Assembly: GCF_001540865.1 (NCBI RefSeq)
Contig: NC_033621.1
Span: 5,662,000 to 5,725,999 of the forward strand
Origin: Ananas comosus
Taxonomy: Eukaryota; Streptophyta; Magnoliopsida; Poales; Bromeliaceae
Direction: 5' to 3'
DNA: 64,000 nucleotides
Under the pieces are notes generated by a model. That model made no database searches, was not told the DNA's origin, and saw only the letters and a program-made list of their open reading frames with translations. The position numbers were made by a program, and so were the translations under genes. Shown here piece by piece: positions 45,261-56,571 of this stretch. Each line of letters starts with the position of its first letter. Within the stretch, counting starts at the first letter, position 1.

Positions 45261-47662
45261 GGCCAATTTGCATAAAAAATCCATTTATTTTGGACTTTTG
45301 CAAAACCGGGCTACATTTTTCGTTTTTACAGATTCGATCCGCTTTTTCAGCAAACTGACCAAAATACCCTTATACCTTTTTCTCTTTCCTCTTTTTTTTC
45401 TCTCGTTCTTTTTTTCTTTCTCTTCCCAGAGAGCGGCGGAGACCGAGGCGGAGGCGGAGGTTGAGGCTAAGGCGGCTTGTTTCGGTTTTGTCCGATGCAT
45501 CCTTACCCTCGCCCACACACCCCCCCGCCTTCCTCGCCTCTGACATCGCCGAGGCCGCGTTGCGACTTTTTTTTTTCCCCTCTCTGACCCTCCTCCACCA
45601 CCTCCGACGACGACGACTATCTCACACTCTCTCGCCTTTCTCACCCTTTCCCTCTCCCTCCTCCTTCACCTCTTCCGCCGCCTCCAACGACGACACTTCT
45701 CCGCCGACATCGGCATCGACGCATCTTCGCCGACGCCGACACTGTAGAGGTCACTGCGGCACTACAGCCTCGAAGCGGGAGGTCCTTAGCGGCGTCGTTA
45801 CCGGCGCCGTGGCTATTGGCAGAGAGGGGTGACAAAAAAAACTATAGAAGAAACAAGAAAAAAAAATAAAGATAAAAAAATTATAGAAAAAGAAGGATGA
45901 AAATGAAATTGCATCGTTAACTACAAAAAAAAATAAAAGTTGCACTACTTAAGATGTATACTGCAGCTTTAAGATGAAAATTACACTCTTTAAACGAAAA
46001 TTATACTCTTTGGGAGATATTTACACTGTTTCTCCTCTTATTGTACTCTTTCAGATGTAAACTGCATCCATTAAGATGAAAATTACACACTTTAAACGAA
46101 AGTTGCACTCTTTGAGAGATATTTACACTATTTCTCCTCTTCTTGCACTGTTTGAGATGTAAACTGCACCACTTTAAGAGATATTTATATTGTTTTTTCT
46201 CTTATTGCACTATTTTTTCTTTTGTTGCACTGTTTCTCCTCTTATTACACTGTTTCTCCTCTTAGTGCAGTTTAAGATAAAAAATAGTGTAACAAAAGGA
46301 GAAATAGTGCAACAAGAGAAGAAACAGTGCAACAAGAGGAGAAATAGTATAAATACCTCTTGAAGGGGTGCAGTTTATATCTCAAAGAGTGCAAGAAGCG
46401 GAGAAACAATGTAAATATCTCTCAAAGAGTGCAATTTTTATTTAAAGAGTGTAACTTTCATCTTAATGGATGCAGTTTACATCTGAAAGAATACAATAAG
46501 AGAAAAAACAGTATAAATATCTCTCAACGAGTGTAATTTTTATTTAAAGAGTGTAATTTTTATCTTAAAGCTGCAGTTTACATCTTAAGTAGTGCAACTT
46601 ATAATTTTTTATGCAGTTAACGATGCAATTTCATCTTCATCCTTCTTTTTCTATAATTTTTTATTTTTTTTTTTGAAAAAACTTCAAAACCCCCCCTGTG
46701 GTTTCACACTTTTTTATTTTAGTACCCTGTGGTTTAAAGTGTATCAAGTTAGTACCATGTGGTTTCTCACTTTATCACTTTAGTACCCTGTGGTTTAAGG
46801 TGTATCAAGTTAGTACCCTGTGGTTTTGCACTTTATCACCTTAGTATCCTGTGGTTTCACACTTTATCACTTAGTACCCTATGGTTTAAAAAACCACAGG
46901 GTACTAACTTGATACAAAATTAAAACCATAGGGTACTAAAGTGATAAAGTGCAAAATCATAGGGTACTAACTTGATACACTTTAAACCACAGGGTACTAA
47001 AGTGATAAAGTGAGAAACCACATGGTACTAACTTGATACATTTTAAACCACAGGGTACTAAAGTGAAAAAAATTGAAACCACAAGGGGGCTTTTTGAAGT
47101 TTTTCCTTTTTTTCTTTCTTCTTCTATAATTTTTTTTTGTCATCCCTCTCTGCTAACGACCACGACGCCGGCGACGACACCGCTAAGGACCCCCCGCTTC
47201 GAGGCTACAGCACCGCAGTGACCTTCAGGGTGTCGGCGTCGGCGAAGATGCGTCGTTGTCAGAGGCGGCAGAGGAGGAGGGAGAGGGCGAGGACGAGAAG
47301 GACGGGAAAGGACGAGAGAGGCGCTGTCGTTGGAGACGGTGGAGGAGAGTCGGAGAGGAAAAAAAAAAAAAAAAGTCGCGGCACGGCCTCGGCGGGGTCA
47401 GAGGCCAGGAAGGTGAGGGGTGTGCAGGCGAGGATAAGGATGCGCCAGACATAATCGAAGCAGATCGCCTCCGCTCTGTCTACGCCGTTCTTTAGGAAGA
47501 GAAAGAAAAAAAGAACGAGAGAAAAAAAAAAAGGAGAGAGAAAAAGGTATTAGGGTATTTTGGTCAATTTGCTGAAAAAGCAGACCGAATCTGCAAAAAC
47601 TAAAAAGGTGGCCCGGTTTCGCAAAAGCCCAAAATAAGTAAATTTTTTTTTGCAAATTGGCC
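45261..47662. mobile_element. giant palindromic Mutator-like element
   Basis: Begins GGCCAATTTGCA and ends TGCAAATTGGCC, with a perfect 9-bp target duplication AAATTTCAA (45252-45260 and 47663-47671). Nearly the whole element is one inverted repeat. The left arm (45261 to about 46270) pairs with the right arm, including the GC-rich block (45425-45835 against 47135-47495) and the GTGCAATTT-type central repeats. A 432-bp MITE (46675-47106) sits in the right arm only. The apparent open frames on both strands are mirror images of each other. No transposase. Confidence 0.92.
46675..47106. mobile_element. Mutator-type foldback MITE, copy C, nested
   Basis: Same family as 44796-45228, inserted in a poly-T stretch of the right arm of the palindromic element. 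The matching left-arm sequence (45838-45905) shows the uninterrupted state. The target duplication cannot be read in the T run. Confidence 0.85.
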
Positions 47663-47671
47663 AAATTTCAA

Positions 47672-47917
47672 ACAGGTATATTCTTCTCGGGCAATTACGT
47701 ATTAGTGTAACAGTACATAATCAGACACAAATAAGATAGTTGATGGTGAATTATTGTATATCTAATAATTTATCCATTTTAATATTTAAAAATATATAGA
47801 ATTTATTTTAATTGTTGACTATTTTGAATGAACTATCTAATTTTTTAAAATTTTAAATTTTATCATTCAATTATTTTAATTTTTCTGATTTGAATTAGAC
47901 AACATCACTTTAACTTT
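47672..47917. other. short spacer, AT-rich
   Basis: No feature seen. Confidence 0.4.
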
Positions 47918-47926
47918 AAAATTTAG

Positions 47927-48315
47927 AGAAAACTTCAAATACCCCCCTTATGGTTTCACGCTTTCTTTCTTTAGTACCATGTGGTTTAAAGTGTATCAAG
48001 TTAGTACCCTGTGATTTCGCACTTTCTTACTTTAGTACTATGTGGTTTAATATTTCATTAAAAGAAAAATAAAATCATAGGGTACTGAATTGATACAGAA
48101 ATAAAACCATAAGGTACTAATTTGATACAAAAATAAAACCATAAGGTACTAACTTGATACATTTTAAACCACAGGGTACTAAAGTGAGAAAGTGCGAAAC
48201 CACAGGGTACTAACTTGATACACTTTAAACCATAGGGTACTAACTTGATACACTTTAAATTATAGGGTACTAAAATGAAAAAGTGCGAAACGACGGTTTT
48301 TTTTGAAGTTTTTTC
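47927..48315. mobile_element. Mutator-type foldback MITE, copy D
   Basis: Ends GAGAAAACTTCAAATACCCC and GAAGTTTTTTC, with a perfect 9-bp target duplication TAAAATTTA (47918-47926 and 48316-48324). It lies about 560 bp upstream of the host gene's start codon and so could sit in its promoter region. Confidence 0.9.
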
Positions 48316-48613
48316 TAAAATTTAAGCTAATTACTTATTTTTAATAAAAATATACATTTTTGAGAATTATATAAAATATACTAACTAATTAAAAATGTAC
48401 GAAAATAAAGAACAGATTCAAATTTTGAAGTCCAAGTGCTGCGAACCTACTTAAATCAAATAAATTAAAAATTTGTACAGTAAAATTAAATTCTTATAAA
48501 AGAAGGATTCAAAATAATTTATTAATTCAGTTCTATTCATTTTTACCATTTTGATATTGCCTTTACGCTTCAAAAATCCGAACCCGTTAAGAAGGGCCGT
48601 ACAATTTTAAAGC

Positions 48614-48690
48614 TTAATAAAAGCAAAAGCTTCCTAAAGGTGGTAGTGGTGGTACCTCCCTCTCCCTCCCTCCCTCTCTCCTCGGAACTC
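48614..48690 (+). promoter_or_regulatory. candidate core promoter of the MyoB-like gene
   Basis: A TATA-like TTAATAAAAG at 48614-48623 is followed about 40 bases later by a pyrimidine patch (CTCCCTCCCTCC) at 48655-48685, an arrangement common in plant core promoters. It lies 180-260 bp before the first likely ATG. No other evidence. Confidence 0.35.
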
Positions 48691-48872
48691 TGTTCGCTTC
48701 TTCAGCGGAGCTCTTCTCCAACAAGCCTGCGTCCATATTTCTCCTTGTAAGATCTGATTCAATTTCAATCCCCACTCTCCAACCACCCCCGACCCAAAAA
48801 GGATATTAAGACAGAATGAAAGAGATCCCGAGACCGAGATTGGGAAGAAGATCGTCACGACCGTCGTCCATC

Positions 48873-51386
48873 ATGGCCCGAAGCGGCAGCAAGTTCGAGG
48901 CCGTTCTCCGCAGGAACACCGACAGGATCAGCTTCGTCCTCATCTACACCCTCCTGGAGTGGCTCCTCATCGCCCTCCTCCTCGTCGACGGCCTGCTCTC
49001 CTCCCTCGCCTCCCGCTTCGCCGCCTTCTTCGGCCTCCACCCGCCCTGCGTCCTCTGCTCCCGCCTCTCCGCCGACCGCCGCCGCCGCCCCCTCCTCCTC
49101 CTCTGCGACGCCCACGCCGCCGACCTCTCCCGCCTCGGCTTCTGCTCCCTCCACCGCCGCCTCGCCCCCGCCGCCGACATGTGCCACCCCTGCTCCTCCT
49201 CCCGCCCCACCGCCTCCTCCCGCCCCGTCGCCGCCCTCCTCTCCTACGACGCCGCCCACGGCCGGCGCGGGAACCGCTTCACCTGCTCTTGCTGCGAAGC
49301 CGACTTCGGCGACGGCGGCGAGTTTGCGCCGCCTTACTTCCTCCTGCAGCCCTCCTGGGACGCCGCCGTCGGCGATGGGAGAGAAGACCGTCGTCTCGAA
49401 GGACTGGACGGGGATTTCATTTTTGACGTGGAAGACGGGAAGATCGGCAGCGTCCTCGCGCTCGATCAGGAAGACGATAATTCGATCGAGCTCGTCGCTT
49501 TGCAGTTCAGCAATGCGCCTGATGAGGAGCGCCGGCTTCCGTTGGAGTTGATTGATTCGATAACCGAGATGAAAAGGTCGATGGGGGTCGAGGAGAAGGC
49601 AGTGTCGCATTCGGCGGACGGCATATCCAATCATGAACGTGAAGCAGAGGCGTCGTCGCCGGAAGAAGAAGCACGAGGTGAGTTTTGTTGGCTAGTATAT
49701 ACCTCTGCGCCTAAATTGATGTTGTTGCTTCTGAAAGCGCTTTTCATGGGTAAAATACAGCTTGCGCGGAGGAGGAGGAGGAGGAGGACGACGACGACGA
49801 CAACTCGGCAGACGCGGAGGCTAATTGTGAAATATCGATCGGGAGTGAGATTTGTGACGAGGAACAGCCGGCACCGGCTCGGTTTCAGGAACAAGTTCGT
49901 GAAATGACTAGCACCGAAAGCCTCAATGATGCAGCAGGCGACGAAGGCCAAGGTGACATCAAATTTTAAATGCTTCGTTGTATTTGTTCCCAAACTTCGG
50001 GAGTATCGGAATCTTCTGTCATACATACTCAAATCTGTATAATTGTGATCTTGTTACGAAATCGCAGCTAGTGAACCTGAACTTCATGAGGTTGTTGAGG
50101 ACGGAGGAGCACACGAGACGCCAACTCATAGTGAAGTTATTCATGGTCTACACAAAAGATTTTTCTTTGAAAGAAGAGAATCTGGGGCCGAGCCTTTGGA
50201 CGGTAGTTTGGCTGGCGAGCTTGATGGGGGCGAGCCAATTAGCGTCGGTCAGCTTAGATCTGCTCTGAAATCTGAGCGCGAGGCATTAAACGCTTTATAT
50301 GCGGAGCTCGAGGAAGAGAGGAGCGCTTCTGCTGTAGCCGCCAGCGAGACCATGGCAATGATAAACCGGCTTCAAGAGGAGAAAGCTGCGATGAAGATGG
50401 AAGCGCTGCAATACCAACGGATGATGGAGGAGCAGTCGGAGTACGATCAAGAAGCACTTCAGCTTTTGAATGAGTTGCTGGTGAAGAGGGAGAAGGAGAA
50501 GCAAGAGTTAGAGAAGGAGCTCGGGGTTTATCGGGAAAGGGTCCTAATCTATGAGACCAAGGAGCTGAAAAGAACGGAGAGGCAAAAGAAAAATGGAAAG
50601 GAAAATGGATTATCGTCTCCTTCTTCTACTTCTTCCACCTCCTCTAGTGCTGAAGAGAGCGATGATGGTCTGTTGTTTGATTATTGCGAGGGAGGTGATA
50701 TGGCGTGCAGTCTTGACCAAAGCAATGGAACTACTACTGACGTACAAGTAGAAACTGCGAAGCATCTAGTTGATGAATCCTTAGCTGATTTCGAGGAGGA
50801 GAGGCTCTCCATCCTAGAACAGCTGAAGACATTGGAGGAAAGGCTTTTCACGTTGGAAAATGAGGACTCTGATCACGTACAAATGACGGAGGATATGTCG
50901 GAAGGGAACCACCATGAATTGAATGGAGATCACAGGTCTTTAGTAGATATTTCGGATGGTGCAGTGAATGGTTTTTCTGATGTCGTGGATGATAATATTG
51001 GCAAGCTTCACTATGAGGGAAAGAACGCAGGTTGTAGAGGGAAGAGGCTTCTCCCTCTCTTTGATGCCGCCGCTTTTGAGACTGAAGATGGTGTGCCCGC
51101 AGAGCAAGACGCGGTTCTGGGCAGTGCTTCTCCAGAAGCTGTTTCTGAGCTTGCGAAAGAGCAAGAGAAGCTCTTGATTGCCGAGGAGATTGATGATTTG
51201 TACGACAGGCTACAAGCTCTTGAGGCGGATAGAGAGTTTCTCAAGCACTGTATAAAATCCTTGAAGAAAGGAGATAAGGGATTGAATCTTCTTGAAGAGA
51301 TCTTGCAACATCTTCGTGACCTTAGGAGCGTGGAGCTGCGGGTGAGGAAGGCCGGGGATGATGCTGTTGCCTTACAAACTGTGTAA
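48873..51386 (+). CDS. GTD-binding (DUF593) myosin-binding-like protein
   Basis: Three exons: 48873-49677, 49761-49952 and 50068-51386 (771 codons with stop counted out). Donors are GAG|GTGAGT and CAAG|GTGACA, acceptors ATACAG|CT and TCGCAG|CT, and the frame is kept across both introns. Residues 19-41 form a membrane anchor (ISFVLIYTLLEWLLIALLLV), followed by a Cys-rich part (PCVLC at 58-62, CHPC, CSCC). After an acidic linker in exon 2, the GTD-binding domain is at about 388-485 (SVGQLRSALKSEREALNALY, ERSASAVAASETMAMINRLQ, QYQRMMEEQSEYDQEALQLL). A conserved coiled coil (EIDDLYDRLQALEADREFL) lies near 700-760. Family members anchor class XI myosins to endomembrane vesicles (MyoB) or shape endosperm protein bodies (FLOURY1). 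An upstream in-frame ATG at 48816 would add 19 residues; I prefer 48873 because family proteins start just before the anchor. Confidence 0.93.
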
Positions 51387-53074
51387 TTCACTCAATTAGA
51401 AGGTAATTTTGCACCTCGACTATTATTATTTTGTTATTATGATCACATTACAATGGAATTTGCTTTGTTTCCTTTTAACTAAACTAAAGAATTCGTCTTT
51501 GTAATTTGCCATGGTGAGTATCTATAATCTAGGACGACCTTATCCGCTTTCAACAAGTAAATCAACTTTTGCATCCTAGGTATTTCGATTCTGTTCATAC
51601 GTATATTTTTATGCTATAGTTTTTCTAATGAGAAGAATCGTATACCTCCTATCATTTTAGGATGTAAAATCTTATAGAGTGAGCTTTATTTCATTGCCGC
51701 ATATTCGACAATCCTATGGTTGCTGGAGTTGTTAGGCATAGCTCTTTGCTGCTGTGAAAATCTTCTTGATTGTCATTCCTGAGTCTGTTTTATCTGTTTT
51801 ACAGACCAAGAATGTTTAATTTTGCTGATGATCTGCGGTCGAAGTTGGTTAAACAACGCAAAAGTGAACGATACACGCGATGCCGCAACGAAGAAGTTTT
51901 TATATAGCAAATGAGAATTCGTAATTTTTTTAAAAAAATATTTTCTCCTTTTTGGTTATTATATAACCTTTCCTGAACGGCGAAGGTCTGTATTAAAACC
52001 CTTCATGATGATGCAGTAGAGAGATCATGGCTTGCAAAGCTGGCTAGGTATTCATAGCAAGATTGAAGGAGAAAAAGGAAGGGTGTGCTAAAGCTAAAGT
52101 GGAGCTTCCCTTTAGTTCTTTTCCTTTTTGTTATTTATTAATTTTCATAGTGAGAGAAAGTGCTAGTTGTATGATGATGATCCTTAATTATGGGCTTTTT
52201 TTTGTGTATATTGTATTATATTATATTATATTATATTATATTATTTGTTTGAGAGACGTTGTGTGTAATTTTTTTGGTTTCCCTTTTATACAGCAAAGGT
52301 GCTTGAGACTGGTTTTCACAATCACTCCATCTTGTAACTTTAAACATGATTTGTTGGTAATGAGAATATTAATTGGTAATTAATGTGTTTGCTCTATCTA
52401 ATTAATTATGTCAGGGTTGGACCACCTGGCAATTGTGGGCACCATGTTAGGGTGGGCCCAGCAAGGAGTAGAGTACATTTTGTGAGGTATTGCATAATCA
52501 TTACTCATCGCCTGTAAAAGTGCCACTCCGCCATGAGCGTTCGAACTTCTCTAGGTCATGCCTGAACGTATGAATATTTTGTTCAAAAGTTTTTTTTTTT
52601 TTTTTATTATTTAAAAAAGTTTTAAATATTTGATAGATAAAGAGTACGGTTGAATGTCAAGAATAGAGTACTGTATTTTATTTTTAAATAATTTTTTTTT
52701 AAAATAAAATAAATCTATTTGTAGATAAAATGTATTGTCTTATCAAATCATAAATTAATATTAAAACTTCTATGGGATATTATAGGGTCTTGGGATTGAA
52801 AAATTCTAAAATGCAACGGGTATATTAGTGACGTGGTGTAACAAACCAATCAAATTAATGCTTTTAAGAATATATGTCACATCATGATTGTAAAAAAGTA
52901 TTTTTATTGTACTTTTGTTTGAAAAAAAGGAATGTGATTGACTTGTTATTGATGACGTGGTGCAAGTGTGACAGTGTAGAATTCCTCCTTGGGATTGGGA
53001 TCTACTTGGCTTGACTGAAGCATTTGTAGGCCAAAAAAAGCCATTTGAGTATTAAAAAAATATATATATATTTT
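51387..53074 (+). other. 3' flank of the MyoB-like gene
   Basis: Probably 3' UTR followed by intergenic DNA. GAAG|GTAATTTT at 51401 and TTTTACAG at 51796-51803 could bound a 3' UTR intron, but this is a guess. A (TTATA)n microsatellite lies at 52213-52246. No further gene. Confidence 0.4.
52213..52246. repeat. TTATA microsatellite
   Basis: About 6.5 units of a 5-bp motif. Confidence 0.9.
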
Positions 53075-53169
53075 CATTAGAATTCCGATGATATTGTTTT
53101 GCTACAATAAGGTACGAGCTTTTGCTTTAGGCCTGAAAAGCTTATTTTCGTTTCTCAACAGAGTAAAAG
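53075..53169. repeat. 95-bp direct repeat, copy 1
   Basis: Identical to 53219-53313, which begins directly after a single undetermined base at 53218. Confidence 0.93.
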
Positions 53170-53218
53170 CTTTTTAATTAGAGTTTTTACTTTAAAATTT
53201 TTTGGTCAGTGAATGAGN

Positions 53219-53313
53219 CATTAGAATTCCGATGATATTGTTTTGCTACAATAAGGTACGAGCTTTTGCTTTAGGCCTGAAAAGCTTATTTTCGTTTCTC
53301 AACAGAGTAAAAG
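53219..53313. repeat. 95-bp direct repeat, copy 2
   Basis: Follows the N at 53218. This looks like two contig ends overlapping but not merged. Confidence 0.93.
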
Positions 53314-53351
53314 TTTTTTTCTTTCTTTGTATTTTTAAATAATGTATTGTA

Positions 53352-53853
53352 TAGGAGTGGAAACGAGCCAAGTTTGAGTGAGCTTATCTCAGCTCAAGCT
53401 TGGCTGGAAATTAATTCGAGTCGAGTTTAAGCGAGCCTAATTTCAAAGAGAGCGAGTTCGAGCCCTAACAAGCCGCTTAACATTATAGAATCTATAGTTT
53501 AATTTTTAGAAAATATTATCTAAATTTGATACAAGAACATATCTAATAATTTAACATACAAAATAAATACATGAATACGGTATTATAATATTAAGATAAA
53601 TAATTTAGGGAAAGCAACTATGCGAGCAAAGTGAAAGAGAGGGAGAGAGAAAGAGTAATTAGAGTAGGATTTTACTGGTTTGGTTCTGTGGGCAAGCAAA
53701 TATGTCCAATAACTAAAACTCTATATAAATATAATTAAAATATATAATATATATTATTATATATATTTATAATATATATTTTATATAATTCGAGCTTTTC
53801 GAGCCTAATTCCAGCGAGTCCAGTAACACTCAAGTTCCAATTGAAATAAGTTT

Positions 53854-53894
<41 letters not shown>

Positions 53895-53986
53895 CTGTTC
53901 AGTTCGGCTCATCTAATTTCGAGTCGAGCTCGAGGGACTTGAATACTGAGCCGAACACGAGCCGGCTCGCTTATTTGCCGGCCCTA
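53352..53986. mobile_element. hAT-like MITE
   Basis: The left end TAGGAGTGGAAACGAGCC and the right end, inverted, TAGGGCCGGCAAATAAGCG are imperfect TIRs. The flanking 8-mers GTATTGTA and GTATTATT agree at 6 of 8. Subterminal CGAGCC/GAGTCGAG words are repeated on both sides. A T37 run is at 53858-53894. No transposase. Confidence 0.65.
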
Positions 53987-55110
53987 GTATTATTGTCCAG
54001 TGGATTGGCTTTTGGCAGCAGTGAGTGGCCGGCAGCTTTAAACAGAGCCCACAAAAAGGATGCCTGAATGCCTTGGCAATCATGCCGGTGAGAAGACTTC
54101 AGCGGATAGCAAATCTTCTGCCCCAACGGCTTTCCCCAAGACATGGATCGAACTTCTTCCTGCTAATGGGCCATGTATTGTCTCAATGCTTTGCTTAATT
54201 CCAGAGTTGCTTATAAGTAAATTACACTTCCCTCACTGAACTTTCCTAGTGAAATTTTTTGTTTAGGCCACCAAACTTTAATTTACTTTAATTAAACCAG
54301 TAAATTTAATTTTATTCCCAGTGAGTACATTCCTATGCTTTAATTTTAATTAAACACAGTAAAATGGTAAGGTAATTGGTAATTTAGCTACCATATTATA
54401 TTCTAGGGATCGCATGTCTGTTTGTTTTCATTAAAACTGGATTTTGGGTTGAAGTGGAGTCCGATTAAAACTACTATTTTTCTACGGTTTGTTTCATATC
54501 TATGGAAGTGAAGTTTCTTCAGTTCTATTGTTTGTTTGACAGAAAGTAAATAATATTAAGCTATAATTTATATATAAATAATAAATAACTTAATAAATTA
54601 TAAATTATAATATAATAAATAAAAATAATAATATAATTAAATTCTTATATAATTAAAAATTTTAATCTAAAACAACTAAATTATTTTTTTATACATAAAT
54701 TATAATAATACAACAATAAAATTACAAAGTAAAAAAAATATAAATATTTAACTAATCAATTTTCATCATATCTTATATGTACAAACTAAATAAAGGAAGC
54801 AATAAAATTTAACTAATCAAATTTTATCATATTTTAAATATGCAAACTAAATAAAAAAATAATTAATGCCATAATTAAATATATTTAAATATGACTAGCA
54901 TTACTTATTATATTATTTTATTATTTTTTCTTCATATCTCTTCATGGTAATTGACTTCGGTCCGGGGTGCGCCGAAGTCAGTTACGTTGTTTCGGATAAC
55001 TCGAGTTTCGACTGCATTTTTATTACGACGAAACAAACAGCGGAAGTGATCATTCACCACCAAAAACGACTTCATCCCTCTCCACTTTCTTCTTCTTTTT
55101 TTTTTTTCTT
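53987..55110. other. intergenic, nothing recognised
   Basis: AT-rich; open frames are short and lack motifs. Confidence 0.4.
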
Positions 55111-55266
55111 CGAGAGAGATAGCCAGATAGGTAGCATACTATCCGCTTCTTTTATTTTTTTTAGAAATAAATTTAGCTGGAAATGTGAATCAATTAGGAT
55201 TCGAACTTGAGATCTCGGATACCAACCACCAAAGTCTTTGCTACTTGTGCTAGGGACAGTCTGTCA
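55111..55266 (-). mobile_element. tRNA-derived SINE (Au-like)
   Basis: On the minus strand it begins GACAGACTGTCCCTAGCAC and contains the A-box-like TAGCACAAGTAGC and the B box GTTCGAATCC, spaced as in a tRNA promoter. It then continues TTGATTCACATTTCCAGC and ends in a T-rich/AG tail. This is the better preserved copy; the other is at 17370-17508. Confidence 0.8.
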
Positions 55267-55614
55267 CCCCTCTTCACTTTCACCCAAAAGAACATGTTAG
55301 TGTATTACCTGGAGATGATCTAACTACTACTTCAGTTATCAAATTGCCATTTCGAAATGATTAATCTTTTTAAAATAACGTAGCAATTTAAATGACTTGC
55401 GAATGTGGTCATGTCATTTTTTGGTAGCTAAATCAGATATATATACCTTATTTTATTTCATCAGAAGTATTAATCAAAATTCGTACAGTGGCCCAATTTA
55501 AATGGAAGTTATTGTTTGGTGACTTGATTGAAAGAGATTAAAATTCGGTGAACCAAATAAAACTTTATAAATATTTGGCCAGCGGTCTAATTTATTTACT
55601 CCATAAAATATTAG

Positions 55615-55990
55615 CTAAATTACACTGTTCATCCTTAAACTATAATAAGGGCCGCAACAGTTTGGCCCTGAAACTTCGAGTTGTTATAATGTCTAGCTCG
55701 AGCCTTCTAAATTATTGCAATTAAGTCCAACAACTGAATTTAGTTGACTATATATTCACATGTCGTTAATGTAGAAGGGACATGATAATATTATGATGAC
55801 ATTATAGGAATTAAATTAAAATGTCACATCATTCTTTATTAGTGATACGTTAATATTTAATCAATTAAATTAGATTGTGAGACTTGACTAAAATAATTTA
55901 AAATTTTTGAGTTAGAAAATATAACAAATTAAAGTTTCAGCACTAAAGTGTCACAGTCCTCATAGTTTGAGGACGAAAAATGTAATTTAG
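55615..55990. mobile_element. foldback MITE, TAAATTACA family, copy 1
   Basis: The inverted ends CTAAATTACACTGTTCATCC and CTAAATTACATTTTTCGTCC enclose a non-coding core with further inverted words. It aligns with 56071-56412. No clear target duplication. Confidence 0.7.
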
Positions 55991-56070
55991 TCTAGATTGT
56001 TTGATGGACTAATTAAATTATGGAACAGCATCTAAACTTTACGACGTGCCATAATTATTTACTGTATAAA

Positions 56071-56412
56071 GGATAAATTGCATGTTTAATCCTCAAATTT
56101 TTTATTATTATAATTCAGATGGAATTTTTAGAATTATTATAACCAAATCTCATAGCCAAATTTAGTTGGCTAAATATTGAAAAATTATTGGTGTAGGAGT
56201 GAAGTAGCATCTTAGTTATTATCGCATTATCATTCACAATACTTTTATGTTACTTCTATATCAATCATCTGTCAATATTTAGCTAACTAAATTGGATTGT
56301 TGGACTTGATTGCAATAATTTAAAAAGTTTGACCTAAAAATTACAATAAATTAAAGTTTCAGAACTAAAATATCACCTCCTCAAGTTTGAGGACCAAATA
56401 TGGAATTTACCC
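56071..56412. mobile_element. foldback MITE, TAAATTACA family, copy 2
   Basis: Starts GGATAAATTGCATG and ends TGGAATTTACCC, with a perfect 9-bp target duplication CTGTATAAA (56062-56070 and 56413-56421), which places the family in the Mutator group. Confidence 0.85.
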
Positions 56413-56571
56413 CTGTATAAAATATTTCATCAAGTTTTTGTTTAGCCAAAAAAAAGAGAATGTTTTAATTGTACTATTGACAAATATCTCACATAGATGA
56501 AAAATTATTTTGAAAAATAACTTCATGAAAACAGACTGCTGATAATATATATAGGTCATATTTTATAGATN

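Noticed and set aside
45285..47664. Mirror-image open frames such as those at 45285-45644 and 47137-47454
   Set aside because: They are the same sequence read from the two arms of a palindromic element.
48855..49634. 259-codon minus-strand frame and other frames over exon 1
   Set aside because: Antisense shadows of the GC-rich exon 1 of the MyoB-like gene; Gly/Ala/Glu-rich composition only.
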